Origin: DATHSY01 sp046729855
Lineage (GTDB): Bacteria; Actinomycetota; UBA4738; HRBIN12
DNA: 46,450 bases
Assembly (NCBI GenBank): GCA_046729855.1
Contig: JBKPHM010000055.1
Coordinates: 1 to 46,450, forward strand
Direction of reading: 5' to 3'
A model generated the notes under the pieces. That model had not been told where the DNA came from and did no database searches. It saw only the letters and a list, made by a program, of their open reading frames with translations. Each line of letters starts with the position of its first letter. Position 1 is the stretch's first letter. This document shows, in pieces, positions 15,768-23,521 of this stretch. A program made the translations under genes and the position numbers.

Positions 15768-16322
15768 GTGAGCGCCGGCTGGATCGTCCTTGGGATCGTC
15801 GCGCTGATCCTCCTCGTCGGCGTGCTCCTGTTCAACCGGCTCGTCTCGCTGCGCAACCGCGTCGACAACGGGTGGTCGCAGATCGACGTGCAGCTGCGCC
15901 GCCGCTACGACCTGATCCCGAACCTGGTAGCGACGGTCAAGGGATACGCTGCGCACGAACGGGAGCTGTTCGAGAACGTGACCGAGGCTCGTGCGCGCGC
16001 GATCGACGCGTCCGGCGTGGGCGACCAGGCGCACGCGGAAAACCAGGTGACGGCGGGACTGCGCCGCCTGATGGCGGTCGCCGAGGCCTATCCCGAGCTG
16101 CGCGCGAGCGAGAACTTCCTGGCGTTGCAGGAGGAGCTGACCGGGACGGAGTCGAAGATCGCGTACGCGCGCCAGTTCTACAACGACCAGGTGATGCGGC
16201 TCAACACATCGATCGGCTCGTTCCCGTCGAACCTGATCGCCCGGGCGTTCGGCTTCAGGCCTCGCGAGTTCTTCGACATCGAGGACCCGGTCCGCGGGCC
16301 GGTCGGCGTCGACCTGTCGTAG
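15768..16322 (+). CDS. lemA: LemA family protein
   Basis: A 184-residue protein with one N-terminal transmembrane segment (about 4-22), then the LemA helical domain. RVDNGWSQIDVQLRRRYDLI, PNLVATVKGYAAHE and the C-terminal YNDQVMRLNTSIGSFPSNLI are close to the family consensus. LemA proteins are membrane-anchored helical bundles of uncertain biochemical role, often paired with HtpX. Here htpX begins seven bases downstream, supporting one unit for membrane-protein quality control. Confidence 0.94.
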   Translation: MSAGWIVLGIVALILLVGVLLFNRLVSLRNRVDNGWSQIDVQLRRRYDLIPNLVATVKGYAAHERELFENVTEARARAIDASGVGDQAHAENQVTAGLRRLMAVAEAYPELRASENFLALQEELTGTESKIAYARQFYNDQVMRLNTSIGSFPSNLIARAFGFRPREFFDIEDPVRGPVGVDLS

Positions 16323-16328
16323 CCGCCC

Positions 16329-17234
16329 GTGTACGAGCAGATCGCGGCGAACCGGTGGAAGAGCATCGCGCTCGTCGTCGGTGCCTTCGTGCTGCTCGGT
16401 GCGGTCGGCTACGCGATCGGCGTGATCACGGAGTTCGGGCCGGCCGGCGTGGTGATCGGCCTGGTGATCGCCGCGTTCATGTCGATCGGGTCGTACTTCT
16501 ACGGCGACCGGGTCGTCCTGGCGTCGGCGCGCGCCAGGGAGGTGACGCCGGACGAGGAGCCTCGGCTTCACAACATCGTCGAAGGACTCGCGATCGCGGC
16601 CGGGATCCCCAAGCCGAGGGTCTACGTCCGCCCCGAGCAGGCGCCGAACGCGTTCGCCACCGGGCGCGACCCCGAACATTCCCACGTCGCCGTCACACGC
16701 GGGCTGCTCGACACGATGAACCGCGTCGAGCTCGAGGGAGTCATCGCCCACGAACTCTCGCACGTCCTGGACCGAGACATCCTGCTCGGCACGATCGTCG
16801 CGACGCTCGTCGGCGCCGTCGTCCTGATGTCGGAGTTCTTCATGCGCACGTGGTGGTGGGGCGGCCTCGGAGGCCGCCGCGGGGACGACCGCGGCGGCGG
16901 GCCCGCGACCGCGATCATCTTCATGCTGGGGTTCGTGCTGCTGATCCTCGCCCCCCTGTTCGGCCAGCTGATCCGGCTCGCCGTGTCGCGCCAGCGCGAG
17001 TACCTGGCCGACGCGCAGGGGGCGATGCTCACCCGGTATCCGCCCGGCCTTGCGAGCGCGCTCCGCAAGATCGGCGCGTCGTCCCAGGCCATGCGTTCGG
17101 CGAACAACGCCACCGCGCACCTGTGGCTCGCCCAGCCGTCCCGCATCGAAGGCGATCGCGTCTCCACGATGGAGCGCGTCTTCTCGACCCACCCGCCGAT
17201 CGCGGAGCGGATCCGCCGCCTCGAGGAGATGTAG
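16329..17234 (+). CDS. htpX: HtpX-family membrane zinc metalloprotease
   Basis: A 301-residue M48 protease. Two N-terminal transmembrane segments (about 13-34 and 38-56) are followed by a cytoplasmic-side catalytic domain with HELSH (His141, Glu142, His145), two further hydrophobic segments around 155-200, and the third zinc-ligand region SRQREYLADAQGA. It ends with the family motif FSTHPPIAERIRRLEEM. It degrades misfolded membrane proteins by family analogy. The loop between membrane segments contains an unusual Trp/Gly/Arg-rich stretch (TWWWGGLGGRRGDD). GTG 16329 lies seven bases after lemA. Confidence 0.96.
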   Translation: MYEQIAANRWKSIALVVGAFVLLGAVGYAIGVITEFGPAGVVIGLVIAAFMSIGSYFYGDRVVLASARAREVTPDEEPRLHNIVEGLAIAAGIPKPRVYVRPEQAPNAFATGRDPEHSHVAVTRGLLDTMNRVELEGVIAHELSHVLDRDILLGTIVATLVGAVVLMSEFFMRTWWWGGLGGRRGDDRGGGPATAIIFMLGFVLLILAPLFGQLIRLAVSRQREYLADAQGAMLTRYPPGLASALRKIGASSQAMRSANNATAHLWLAQPSRIEGDRVSTMERVFSTHPPIAERIRRLEEM

Positions 17235-17271
17235 GGCAGCGGGCGTCGGGTGCCGGGCGCAGGCCGAGCGG

Positions 17272-17277
17272 TAGACT
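17272..17277 (+). promoter_or_regulatory. Candidate -10 element of pdxS
   Basis: TAGACT is followed by a leader of about 30 bases that includes AGGAGG (17300-17305), six bases before GTG 17312. pdxS is therefore an SD-led gene, unlike many of its neighbours. Confidence 0.5.
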
Positions 17278-17311
17278 GAGCTGCGCGGACACGTTCGTGA
17301 GGAGGACACCC

Positions 17312-18199
17312 GTGGAACGCGAGACCGGCACGTTCCGTGTCAAGTCCGGCCTGGCCGAGATGCTCAAGGGCGGCGTCATCATGGACGTGACGAACGCCGA
17401 GCAGGCCAAGATCGCCGAGGACGCGGGCGCGGTCGCCGTCATGGCGCTCGAGCGGGTCCCCGCCGACATCCGCAAGGAGGGAGGGGTCGCGCGGATGGCC
17501 GACGCGACCAAGGTCGAGGAGATCGTGAACGAGGTCTCGATCCCCGTCATGGCCAAGGCCAGGATCGGTCACTTCGTCGAGGCGCAGATCCTGCAGGCGC
17601 TCGGCGTGGACTACGTCGACGAGAGCGAGGTGCTCACTCCGGCCGACGAAGAGCACCACATCGACAAGTGGGCCTTCACGGTCCCGTTCGTCTGCGGCGC
17701 GCGGAACCTCGGCGAGGCGCTGCGCCGGATCGCCGAGGGCGCCGCGATGATCCGAACGAAGGGCGAGGCCGGCACGGGCAACGTCGTCGAGGCCGTCCGT
17801 CACCAGCGGACGATCCTCAAGGAGATCGGATGGCTCGAGAGCCTCCGTCCCGAGCAGTTCGTGAGCGCGGCGAAGGACCTCGGCGCACCCGTGGAGCTGG
17901 TCCGGATCGTCGCCGAGCATGGCAGGCTGCCGGTCGTGAACTTCGCCGCCGGCGGGATCGCGACGCCTGCCGACGCGGCCCTGATGATGCAGCTTGGCGT
18001 CGACGGGGTCTTCGTCGGCTCGGGCATCTTCAAGTCCGAGGACCCTGCCACCCGCGCCCGCGCGATCGTCGAGGCGACGACGCACTTCCAGGCCCCCGAC
18101 GTCCTCGCGAAGGTCTCGCGCGGGCTGGGCGAGCCGATGCACGGCATCGACATCAAGGAGCTCGGCGAGGAAGGCCTGCTCCAGGTCCGAGGCTGGTGA
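17312..18199 (+). CDS. pdxS: Pyridoxal 5'-phosphate synthase, synthase subunit
   Basis: A 295-residue (beta/alpha)8 barrel that makes PLP from ribose 5-phosphate, glyceraldehyde 3-phosphate and ammonia supplied by PdxT. It is highly conserved: GGVIMDVTNAEQAKIAEDAG, MALERVPADIR, the catalytic lysine in MAKARIGHF, EADEEHHIDKW-type loop (here ADEEHHIDKW), RTKGEAGTGN, second lysine region, and GIATPADAALMMQLG with VFVGSGIFKS. GTG 17312 was chosen for its ribosome-binding site and for the usual PdxS N-terminus ERETGTFRVKSGLAEMLKGG. The normally adjacent pdxT is separated by 550 bases holding an HNH remnant. Confidence 0.98.
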   Translation: MERETGTFRVKSGLAEMLKGGVIMDVTNAEQAKIAEDAGAVAVMALERVPADIRKEGGVARMADATKVEEIVNEVSIPVMAKARIGHFVEAQILQALGVDYVDESEVLTPADEEHHIDKWAFTVPFVCGARNLGEALRRIAEGAAMIRTKGEAGTGNVVEAVRHQRTILKEIGWLESLRPEQFVSAAKDLGAPVELVRIVAEHGRLPVVNFAAGGIATPADAALMMQLGVDGVFVGSGIFKSEDPATRARAIVEATTHFQAPDVLAKVSRGLGEPMHGIDIKELGEEGLLQVRGW

Positions 18200-18254
18200 G
18201 CGCGACCGGCCGTCAGTCCGCCGCGACGGGTCGTCACCTCGCGAGGACCGGTCG

Positions 18255-18706
18255 TCACCCCGTTGCTGCGAGCACCGTTCGATCGTCGGTTCCGCGCGGC
18301 GGGCCCGGACCTGTTCGGTGGCGACGACCGTCTGGTTGGAACCACCGGAGAGTGCCCGATTCCTCACGCCTCACGACCCATCCGTACTCGTGCACGAGCT
18401 TGTGGTGGAACGAGCGCAGCAGCAGCAGGTTGTCGAGGTCCGTTCGACCGCCGTGACGCCACCACACGATGTGGTGTGCCTGGGTGAACCGATCTAGAGC
18501 CAGCGCGCCATGTCGCGGGGTCCCTGATCCCGGCAGGCCTCGCGGCGGTCGGCTTCGCCGATGAGCTCGAACAACGTCTTGGCCGAACCCGACATGCGAG
18601 CGTGCATCGCGTCCATGCGGTGGATCAGCTCGTCGTTCGCGGCCTGTGCGCTCAGGTACACACGAGGCCATGGGATGCGTGTTCGCTCGTCTGTGAGGTG
18701 CGTCAC
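18255..18706 (-). pseudogene. DUF222/HNH endonuclease-type protein, internally deleted remnant
   Basis: On the minus strand the first part (from about GTG 18706) reads VYLSAQAANDELIHRMDAMH and GSAKTLFELIGEADRREACRD, ending RDMARWL at a TAG near 18494. This is the N-terminus of an actinobacterial DUF222 (13E12-repeat) protein. In another frame, directly joined, comes AHHIVWWRHGGRTDLDNLLL then SFHHKLVHEYGW, the C-terminal HNH nuclease domain, running to TGA at 18255-18257. The DUF222 middle of a normal gene (typically some 300 residues) is missing at the junction around 18485-18497. Intact members have been linked to mobile DNA, which may explain the insertion between pdxS and pdxT. No insertion-sequence ends are visible. 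Confidence 0.82.
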
Positions 18707-18738
18707 ACTCGGCCGAAGTTCGGCGATCTCGTGGCGCC

Positions 18739-18744
18739 TATCAT
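18739..18744 (+). promoter_or_regulatory. Candidate -10 element of pdxT
   Basis: TATCAT ends eight bases before ATG 18753. It would give pdxT its own near-leaderless promoter now that the HNH remnant separates it from pdxS. Confidence 0.5.
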
Positions 18745-18752
18745 TGGATGCG

Positions 18753-19310
18753 ATGAAGGCGGGCGTCCTCGCATTGCAGGGTGACTTCCGCGAGCACGGT
18801 CGTGTGCTCGCGGATCTGGGCGCGTCTGCGGTCGAGGTGCGCACGCCCGAGGATCTGTCTCGTGTGGACGTCCTCGTGATCCCGGGCGGCGAGTCGACCG
18901 CGATCGGCAAGCTCGCGCACGGCGCCGGCCTGGTCGAACCGATCCGGGAGCGCGCCGCGCAGGGGATGCCGATGCTCGGCACGTGCGCCGGAATGATCGT
19001 GATGGCCCGGCGCGTGGACGGTGGCGAGCCGCTGCTCGGCGTGATGGACATCCGTGTCGAGCGCAACGCTTACGGGCGCCAGGTCGACTCCTTCGAGACG
19101 GACCTGGACGTCGAGGGCATCGACCGGCCGATCCGCGGCGTCTTCATTCGCGCCCCGGTCGTTCGCGAGACCGGCGGCGAGGTTCGCGTGCTGGCCCGTC
19201 ACGAGAGCGTCCCGGTCGTGCTGGAGCAGGGACGGTTGGTCGTCGCGTCCTTCCATCCCGAGCTCGTCCGAGAGCCGGCGTTGCACGAGTACGTCCTGTC
19301 GAAGGCCTGA
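18753..19310 (+). CDS. pdxT: Pyridoxal 5'-phosphate synthase, glutaminase subunit
   Basis: A 185-residue class I glutamine amidotransferase that releases ammonia to the PdxS barrel. The start MKAGVLALQGDFREH is the family norm, so the upstream in-frame extension is rejected. The oxyanion region is VIPGGESTAI (42-51), the nucleophile Cys78 lies in GTCAGM, and the His168/Glu170 pair is in SFHPEL. Family motifs RVERNAYGRQVDSFE and GVFIRAP are present. Complete and of normal length. yebC follows after 15 bases. Confidence 0.97.
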   Translation: MKAGVLALQGDFREHGRVLADLGASAVEVRTPEDLSRVDVLVIPGGESTAIGKLAHGAGLVEPIRERAAQGMPMLGTCAGMIVMARRVDGGEPLLGVMDIRVERNAYGRQVDSFETDLDVEGIDRPIRGVFIRAPVVRETGGEVRVLARHESVPVVLEQGRLVVASFHPELVREPALHEYVLSKA

Positions 19311-19325
19311 GGAGCGGGGGAAGCG

Positions 19326-20078
19326 ATGTCCGGTCACTCCAAGTGGAGCACGATCAAGCGCAGGAAGGGCGCCGCGGACGCACGGCGCAGCAACATGTTC
19401 GCCAAGCTCCTGCGCGCGGTCGAGGTCGCCGCGCGCGAGGGGGGCGGCAACGTCGAGGGCAACATGACGCTCGCCTCCGCGGTCGAGAAGGCCCGCGACG
19501 CCTCGGTCCCGAACGAGAACATCGACCGCGCCATCAAGCGCGGCACGGGTGAGATCGACGGTGGCGCGAGGTACGAGGAGGTCACGTACGAGGGCTACGG
19601 ACCTGGGGGCGTGGCGGTGTTCGTCGAGTGCCTGACGGACAACCGCAACCGGACCGCCCAGGACATCCGGCACGCGTTCACGCGTAACGGCGGCAATCTC
19701 GGCGAGTCGGGCAGCACGGCCTGGATGTTCTCGCGCAAGGGGCTCGTCCAGGTCGAGAGGGAGCAGGCGCCCGACGAGGAGCGCGTGCTCGAGATCGTGC
19801 TCGAGGCCGGCGCCGAGGACCTCGTCGACGCCGGCAGCACGTGGGAGGTCCGGACGGAGCCGGTTGCGCTCACCGCGGTGCGCGACGCACTGACCGGATC
19901 GGGAGTCTCTGTGGTCTCGGCCGAGCTCACGATGTTGCCGCAGAGCGCGGTCCACGTCGAGGGCGGACAGGCGCGGCAGGTGCTCGCCCTCATGGAGGCC
20001 CTCGAGGATCTGGACGACGTGCAGAACGTCTACGCGAACTTCGACATTCCTGACGAGGTCCTGGCGCAGGTCGGCTGA
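19326..20078 (+). CDS. yebC: YebC/PmpR-family protein
   Basis: A 250-residue protein opening with the diagnostic MSGHSKWSTIKRRKGAADA. It continues with SVPNENIDRAIKRGTGE, EGYGPGGVAVFVECLTDNRN and the C-terminal LEDLDDVQNVYANFDI. The family includes DNA-binding regulators (PmpR) and ribosome-associated translation factors acting at proline-rich stalls. Sequence alone does not separate the roles. The upstream GGAGCGGGGGAAGCG supplies a ribosome-binding run. Its position between pdxT and ruvC is the classical actinobacterial one. Confidence 0.97.
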   Translation: MSGHSKWSTIKRRKGAADARRSNMFAKLLRAVEVAAREGGGNVEGNMTLASAVEKARDASVPNENIDRAIKRGTGEIDGGARYEEVTYEGYGPGGVAVFVECLTDNRNRTAQDIRHAFTRNGGNLGESGSTAWMFSRKGLVQVEREQAPDEERVLEIVLEAGAEDLVDAGSTWEVRTEPVALTAVRDALTGSGVSVVSAELTMLPQSAVHVEGGQARQVLALMEALEDLDDVQNVYANFDIPDEVLAQVG

Positions 20079-20150
20079 CCGGCCACCCCCTGACCTCCAC
20101 CGGCCACAGCGACGACCCTACGACCGCGGCGGACGATCGCGTGTGGATGT

Positions 20151-20179
20151 TTGCCCGGCCCGGTGGGCGAGCCTAGACT
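20151..20179 (+). promoter_or_regulatory. Promoter of ruvCA: TTGCCC - 17 bases - TAGACT
   Basis: TTGCCC (20151-20156) and TAGACT (20174-20179) have an ideal 17-base spacer. The -10 ends six bases before GTG 20186, so the transcript should be leaderless. This is the clearest full promoter in the window. Confidence 0.65.
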
Positions 20180-20185
20180 GAACAG

Positions 20186-20698
20186 GTGTTCGAATCCGTG
20201 GTGCTCGGCGTGGATCCCGGCGTCGCCTCGATCGGCCTCGCGGCTGTCGTTCGCGCCTCGGACGGCACGAGGGTGCTGTGGTCGGACACCCTGCGGACGC
20301 CGGCACACAACACGGAGCCGGGTCGGCTGCGGGCGTTGCACGACGCCGTCGGAACCGCGATCGCGACGCATCGCCCGGCCGCGGTCGCGCTGGAGCGAGT
20401 GATGTGGGGGCGGAACCGGACCAGCGCGCTGTCCGTCGCCCGCGCCACCGGCGTGATCATGCTCGCCGCCGCGGAAGCGAGCGTGCCCGTCGAGGAGTAC
20501 GCGCCGCTCGAGGTGAAGATGGCCACGACCGGGATCGGCAACGCCGACAAGGAACAGGTGCGGACCTCGCTCGTGCGAACGCTGCGGATCGCCCGCGTCC
20601 CACGCCAGGCCGATGCCGCCGACGCCGTGGCCGTCGCGGTGTGCCACCTCCACCAGGCGCGGCTCCGCCGCGCCGCTCGCCTCGCGGGCGTCCGGTGA
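20186..20698 (+). CDS. ruvC: Holliday junction endodeoxyribonuclease RuvC
   Basis: A 170-residue RNase H-fold resolvase that nicks four-way junctions. The four acidic catalytic residues are in place: Asp10 (GVDPGVASIG), Glu70 (VALERVMW), Asp143 and Asp146 (QADAADAVAVAVCH). The family segment EYAPLEVKMATTGIGNADKE is intact. GTG 20186 sits just behind the leaderless promoter. It overlaps ruvA as GTGA (20695-20698). Confidence 0.97.
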   Translation: MFESVVLGVDPGVASIGLAAVVRASDGTRVLWSDTLRTPAHNTEPGRLRALHDAVGTAIATHRPAAVALERVMWGRNRTSALSVARATGVIMLAAAEASVPVEEYAPLEVKMATTGIGNADKEQVRTSLVRTLRIARVPRQADAADAVAVAVCHLHQARLRRAARLAGVR

Positions 20699-21264
20699 TC
20701 GCCTACCTCGACGGCGAGGTCGTCGAGCGCACGCCCGGTCGGGTCGTGATCTCGGTGGGTGGCGTCGGCTACGACGTCGCGGTGCCGGCGACCACGGCCG
20801 CGGCCCTTCCGTCGGTCGGCCGGCGGGCCCGCCTGTTCACGCGGCTGCACGTCCGCGACGACGCGATGCTGCTGTTCGGCTTCTCGTCGCACGACGAGCG
20901 CGCGCTGTTCGACCTTCTCGTGATGGTGACCGGCGTCGGCCCGAAGGTCGCGTTGTCGTTCCTGTCGGTCCTCGAGCCGGAGGCGCTCCGCCGGGCGGTG
21001 GTCTCCGGGGACGTCGCGGCGCTGACGCTCGTCCCAGGTGTCGGCCGAAAGCTGGCCCAGCGTGTCCTGGTCGAGCTGCGCGATCGCGTCGGCGGGGAAG
21101 GGTTCCCCGCGGAGGGTCCGCTCGCCGACGTGCGGGAGGCGTTGCTCGCGCTCGGGCTTACCCCGCAGGAGGCGATTGACGCGATGGCGCCACTCCGTGC
21201 GAACGGCGACGCGTCGCCGGAGGAACTGCTCCGCGAGGCGCTGCAGCACGTTGGCAGGGGGTAG
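20695..21264 (+). CDS. ruvA: Holliday junction DNA helicase subunit RuvA
   Basis: A 189-residue protein that binds the junction and loads RuvB. Domain I begins VIAYLDGEVVERTPGRVVIS. Domain II has the two helix-hairpin-helix motifs (LVMVTGVGPKVALSFLS and LTLVPGVGRKLAQRVLVELRD). The C-terminal three-helix domain that contacts RuvB starts near ADVREALLALGLTPQEA. GTG 20695 overlaps the ruvC stop. ruvB follows nine bases after the ruvA stop. Confidence 0.97.
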   Translation: MIAYLDGEVVERTPGRVVISVGGVGYDVAVPATTAAALPSVGRRARLFTRLHVRDDAMLLFGFSSHDERALFDLLVMVTGVGPKVALSFLSVLEPEALRRAVVSGDVAALTLVPGVGRKLAQRVLVELRDRVGGEGFPAEGPLADVREALLALGLTPQEAIDAMAPLRANGDASPEELLREALQHVGRG

Positions 21265-21267
21265 GGT
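21262..21267 (+). promoter_or_regulatory. Possible internal -10 element before ruvB
   Basis: TAGGGT starts at the ruvA stop codon and ends six bases before GTG 21274. It may give ruvB extra leaderless transcription within the operon. Confidence 0.35.
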
Positions 21268-21273
21268 GGCGCC

Positions 21274-22332
21274 GTGACGTCCCGGAACGACCGCCTCGAG
21301 CACGACGACGGCCTCGAGCACGACGACCGACTCGTCGACGTCGAGCTCTCGCCCGAGGAACGCGAGTTCGACGCCGCTCTGCGCCCCCGGTCGCTCGATG
21401 AGTTCGTGGGCCAGGACCGTGTCAAGGAGCAGCTCGGACTGCTGATCGATGGCGCCCGGGCGCGAGGCGAGAGCCTCGACCACGTCCTGTTCTCGGGCCC
21501 GCCTGGTCTCGGCAAGACGACGCTGGCCGGCATCGTCGCCAACGAGGTCGGCGTCGGTTTCCGGCCGACCTCGGGGCCCGCGCTCGACCGCCCCGGCGAC
21601 CTCGCGGCCATCCTGACGAACCTCGAGAAGGGCGACGTCCTGTTCGTTGACGAGATCCACCGGATGCCGCGCGCCGTCGAGGAGGTCCTGTACCCGGCGC
21701 TCGAGGACTTCAAGCTGGACGTGGTGCTCGGCAAGGGGCCGAGCGCCAGGAGCATCCGGCTGGACCTGCCACGGTTCACGCTCATCGCGGCGACGACGCG
21801 GCCGGGGCGCATCACACTGCCGTTGCGTGAGCGGTTCGGGTTCTCGCCGCGGCTGGACTACTATTCGCGCGAGGATCTCGCCAGGATCGTCCACCGTTCG
21901 GCCGGGATCCTCGAGGTACACGTGGATGCGGAGGGCGCCGCCGAGATCGCCCGGCGCGCCCGCGGCACGCCGCGCGTCGCGAACCGACTGCTGCGCCGGG
22001 TCCGCGACTACGCCCAGGTCCGGCGCGACGGGGTCGTGACGACCGAGGTGGCCCGCGCGGGCCTGGAGCTGTTCGAGGTCGACGACGAGGGGCTGGACAA
22101 GGTCGACGTGGCGATCCTGTCGGCCGTGCTGGAGCGGTTCGGCGGAGGACCCGTCGGGCTGTCCACGCTCGCGGCCGCCGTGGGGGAGGAGGCCGACACG
22201 ATCGAGGACGTCTACGAGCCGTACCTGCTCCAGCTCGGCTTCCTGAAGCGCACACCCCGCGGCCGCCTGGCGACCGAGCGCGCCATGCGCCACCTCGGCG
22301 TCACCGCGGAGGGCGCGCTCCCGCTGTCCTGA
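21274..22332 (+). CDS. ruvB: Holliday junction DNA helicase RuvB
   Basis: A 352-residue AAA+ motor for branch migration. Walker A GPPGLGKTT starts at 75, then Walker B VLFVDEIHR, the RuvB-specific sensor I ATTRPGRIT, the arginine-finger region LPLRERFGF, sensor II GTPRVANRLLRRVRD and the winged-helix domain with GPVGLSTLAAA. The N-terminal 20 residues contain a short duplication (LEHDDGLEHDD, from a repeated CTCGAGCACGACGAC), so the exact start is less certain. GTG 21274 is the first start after the candidate -10. Confidence 0.98.
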   Translation: MTSRNDRLEHDDGLEHDDRLVDVELSPEEREFDAALRPRSLDEFVGQDRVKEQLGLLIDGARARGESLDHVLFSGPPGLGKTTLAGIVANEVGVGFRPTSGPALDRPGDLAAILTNLEKGDVLFVDEIHRMPRAVEEVLYPALEDFKLDVVLGKGPSARSIRLDLPRFTLIAATTRPGRITLPLRERFGFSPRLDYYSREDLARIVHRSAGILEVHVDAEGAAEIARRARGTPRVANRLLRRVRDYAQVRRDGVVTTEVARAGLELFEVDDEGLDKVDVAILSAVLERFGGGPVGLSTLAAAVGEEADTIEDVYEPYLLQLGFLKRTPRGRLATERAMRHLGVTAEGALPLS

Positions 22333-22366
22333 CCCGCGGGTCCGGTTCGGGCCGCGCGGTAGCCTG

Positions 22367-22372
22367 TATGCT
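22367..22372 (+). promoter_or_regulatory. Candidate -10 element of the yajC-sec operon
   Basis: TATGCT is followed by a leader of about 35 bases containing GAAAGAGG before ATG 22413. A second -10-like TAGCCT lies at 22360-22365. Confidence 0.45.
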
Positions 22373-22412
22373 GCGCGTTCGCGCAACGCACCAGAACGAA
22401 AGAGGCACCTCG

Positions 22413-22775
22413 ATGATCGATCTCCTCGCGCAGGCCGGGGGGGACCAGGCCGGCGGCTCCCTCGTGTCGCTGTTGCTCCCGCTCGTGCTGATGGGTGGCA
22501 TCTTCTACTTCCTGTTGATCCGCCCACAGCGGGCGCGGCAGCGGCAGCAGCAAGCACTGATGTCCGCGCTCGAGGTGGGTGACGAGGTGATGACGGCCGG
22601 AGGGATCTTCGGACGCGTCACCGCCATCGACGCGGACGAGGACATCGTGACGGTCGAGCTGGCGCCCGGCACGCAGGTGCGCATGCTCCGGCGCGCGATC
22701 GCGCAACGCCTGGTCGACGAAGAAGACGACCTCGACGACGAGCTGCCCGACGAGGAGGCCGGCTCCCGGCCGTGA
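22413..22775 (+). CDS. yajC: Preprotein translocase accessory subunit YajC
   Basis: A 120-residue protein with a single N-terminal transmembrane helix (about 16-36), ending in the family signature FYFLLIRPQRARQRQQQ. The small beta domain follows: ALEVGDEVMTAGGIFGRVTAI then VTVELAPGTQVRMLRRAI. The very acidic tail (EEDDLDDELPDEEAG) is common. ATG 22413 is supported by the upstream GAAAGAGG; a longer in-frame start at 22368 lies inside the promoter. It associates with SecDF. It overlaps the HD hydrolase gene by four bases. Confidence 0.95.
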   Translation: MIDLLAQAGGDQAGGSLVSLLLPLVLMGGIFYFLLIRPQRARQRQQQALMSALEVGDEVMTAGGIFGRVTAIDADEDIVTVELAPGTQVRMLRRAIAQRLVDEEDDLDDELPDEEAGSRP

Positions 22776-23521
22776 ACGAGACGGCAAAGCCGATCTCCGC
22801 CCGCGCGATGGGCGCCGCCGCGTCCGGAACCGTCGCGCCGGCCGTCGAGCCTCACACCCCAGAGGCCGTTACGCTCGAGGTCATCCAGGCGAACCCGGAG
22901 CTGTCCTCGTTCATCGCGGCGGCCGACCGGGTGATGGAGGCGCTCGGCTACACCGAGCACGGGTTCCGGCACGCCAACCTCACGGCGCGCATCGCGTTCA
23001 ATGTCCTGACGCGCGCTGGGTTCGACGAGCACACGGCCAACCTGGGGTCCGTGGCCGGGTACCTGCACGACGTCGGCAACATGGTGTCGCGGGAGATGCA
23101 CGGCCAGACCGGCGCGGTGCTCGTGTACGAGGCGCTCAGGTTGGAGGTGCCAACGGCCGACCTGGCGACGATCGTCGCGGCGATCGCGAACCACGAGGAG
23201 CCGAACGGCGCGGCCGTCTCGCCGGCGGCCGCCGCCGTGATCCTCGCCGACAAGTCGGATGTGCATCGAAGCCGCGTCCGCAAGTCGGGACAGCCACAGT
23301 TCGACATCCACGACCGCGTCAACTTCGCCGCGGAGCAGTCCTTCCTCCGCGTCGACTCGGCCGCGAAGACGGTGACGTTGGAGCTCACGATCGACACGGA
23401 GATCAGCCAGGTGATGGAGTACTTCGAGATCTTCCTAGGTCGCATGCAGATGTGCCGGAAGGCCGCCGGCGTCCTCGACTGTCGGTTCAAGCTGACGATC
23501 AATGGGGCCGAGCTCGCGTGA
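22772..23521 (+). CDS. HD-domain metal-dependent phosphohydrolase embedded in the sec operon
   Basis: A 249-residue soluble protein. HD-superfamily ligands are visible in order: His67 (FRHANLT), His99-Asp100 (GYLHDVGN), His110 (REMHGQTGA), His141 (ANHEEP) and Asp160 (ILADKSDVHRSRVR). The C-terminal half (FDIHDRVNFAAEQS, TIDTEISQVMEYFEIFLGRM, FKLTINGAEL) resembles uncharacterised HD proteins I recall from Firmicutes. The first 30 residues are low complexity. GTG 22772 overlaps yajC and its stop overlaps secD, both as GTGA, so the three are translationally coupled. Substrate is unknown; nucleotides or nucleotide second messengers are usual for the fold. A link to protein export is inferred only from the operon. 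Confidence 0.88.
   Translation: MNETAKPISARAMGAAASGTVAPAVEPHTPEAVTLEVIQANPELSSFIAAADRVMEALGYTEHGFRHANLTARIAFNVLTRAGFDEHTANLGSVAGYLHDVGNMVSREMHGQTGAVLVYEALRLEVPTADLATIVAAIANHEEPNGAAVSPAAAAVILADKSDVHRSRVRKSGQPQFDIHDRVNFAAEQSFLRVDSAAKTVTLELTIDTEISQVMEYFEIFLGRMQMCRKAAGVLDCRFKLTINGAELA

Noticed and set aside
15692..17311. Long plus-strand frame running into pdxS from upstream
   Set aside because: The upstream part is an Arg/Pro/Gly-rich shadow across pimA, lemA and htpX. The PdxS family N-terminus and AGGAGG site fix the start at 17312.
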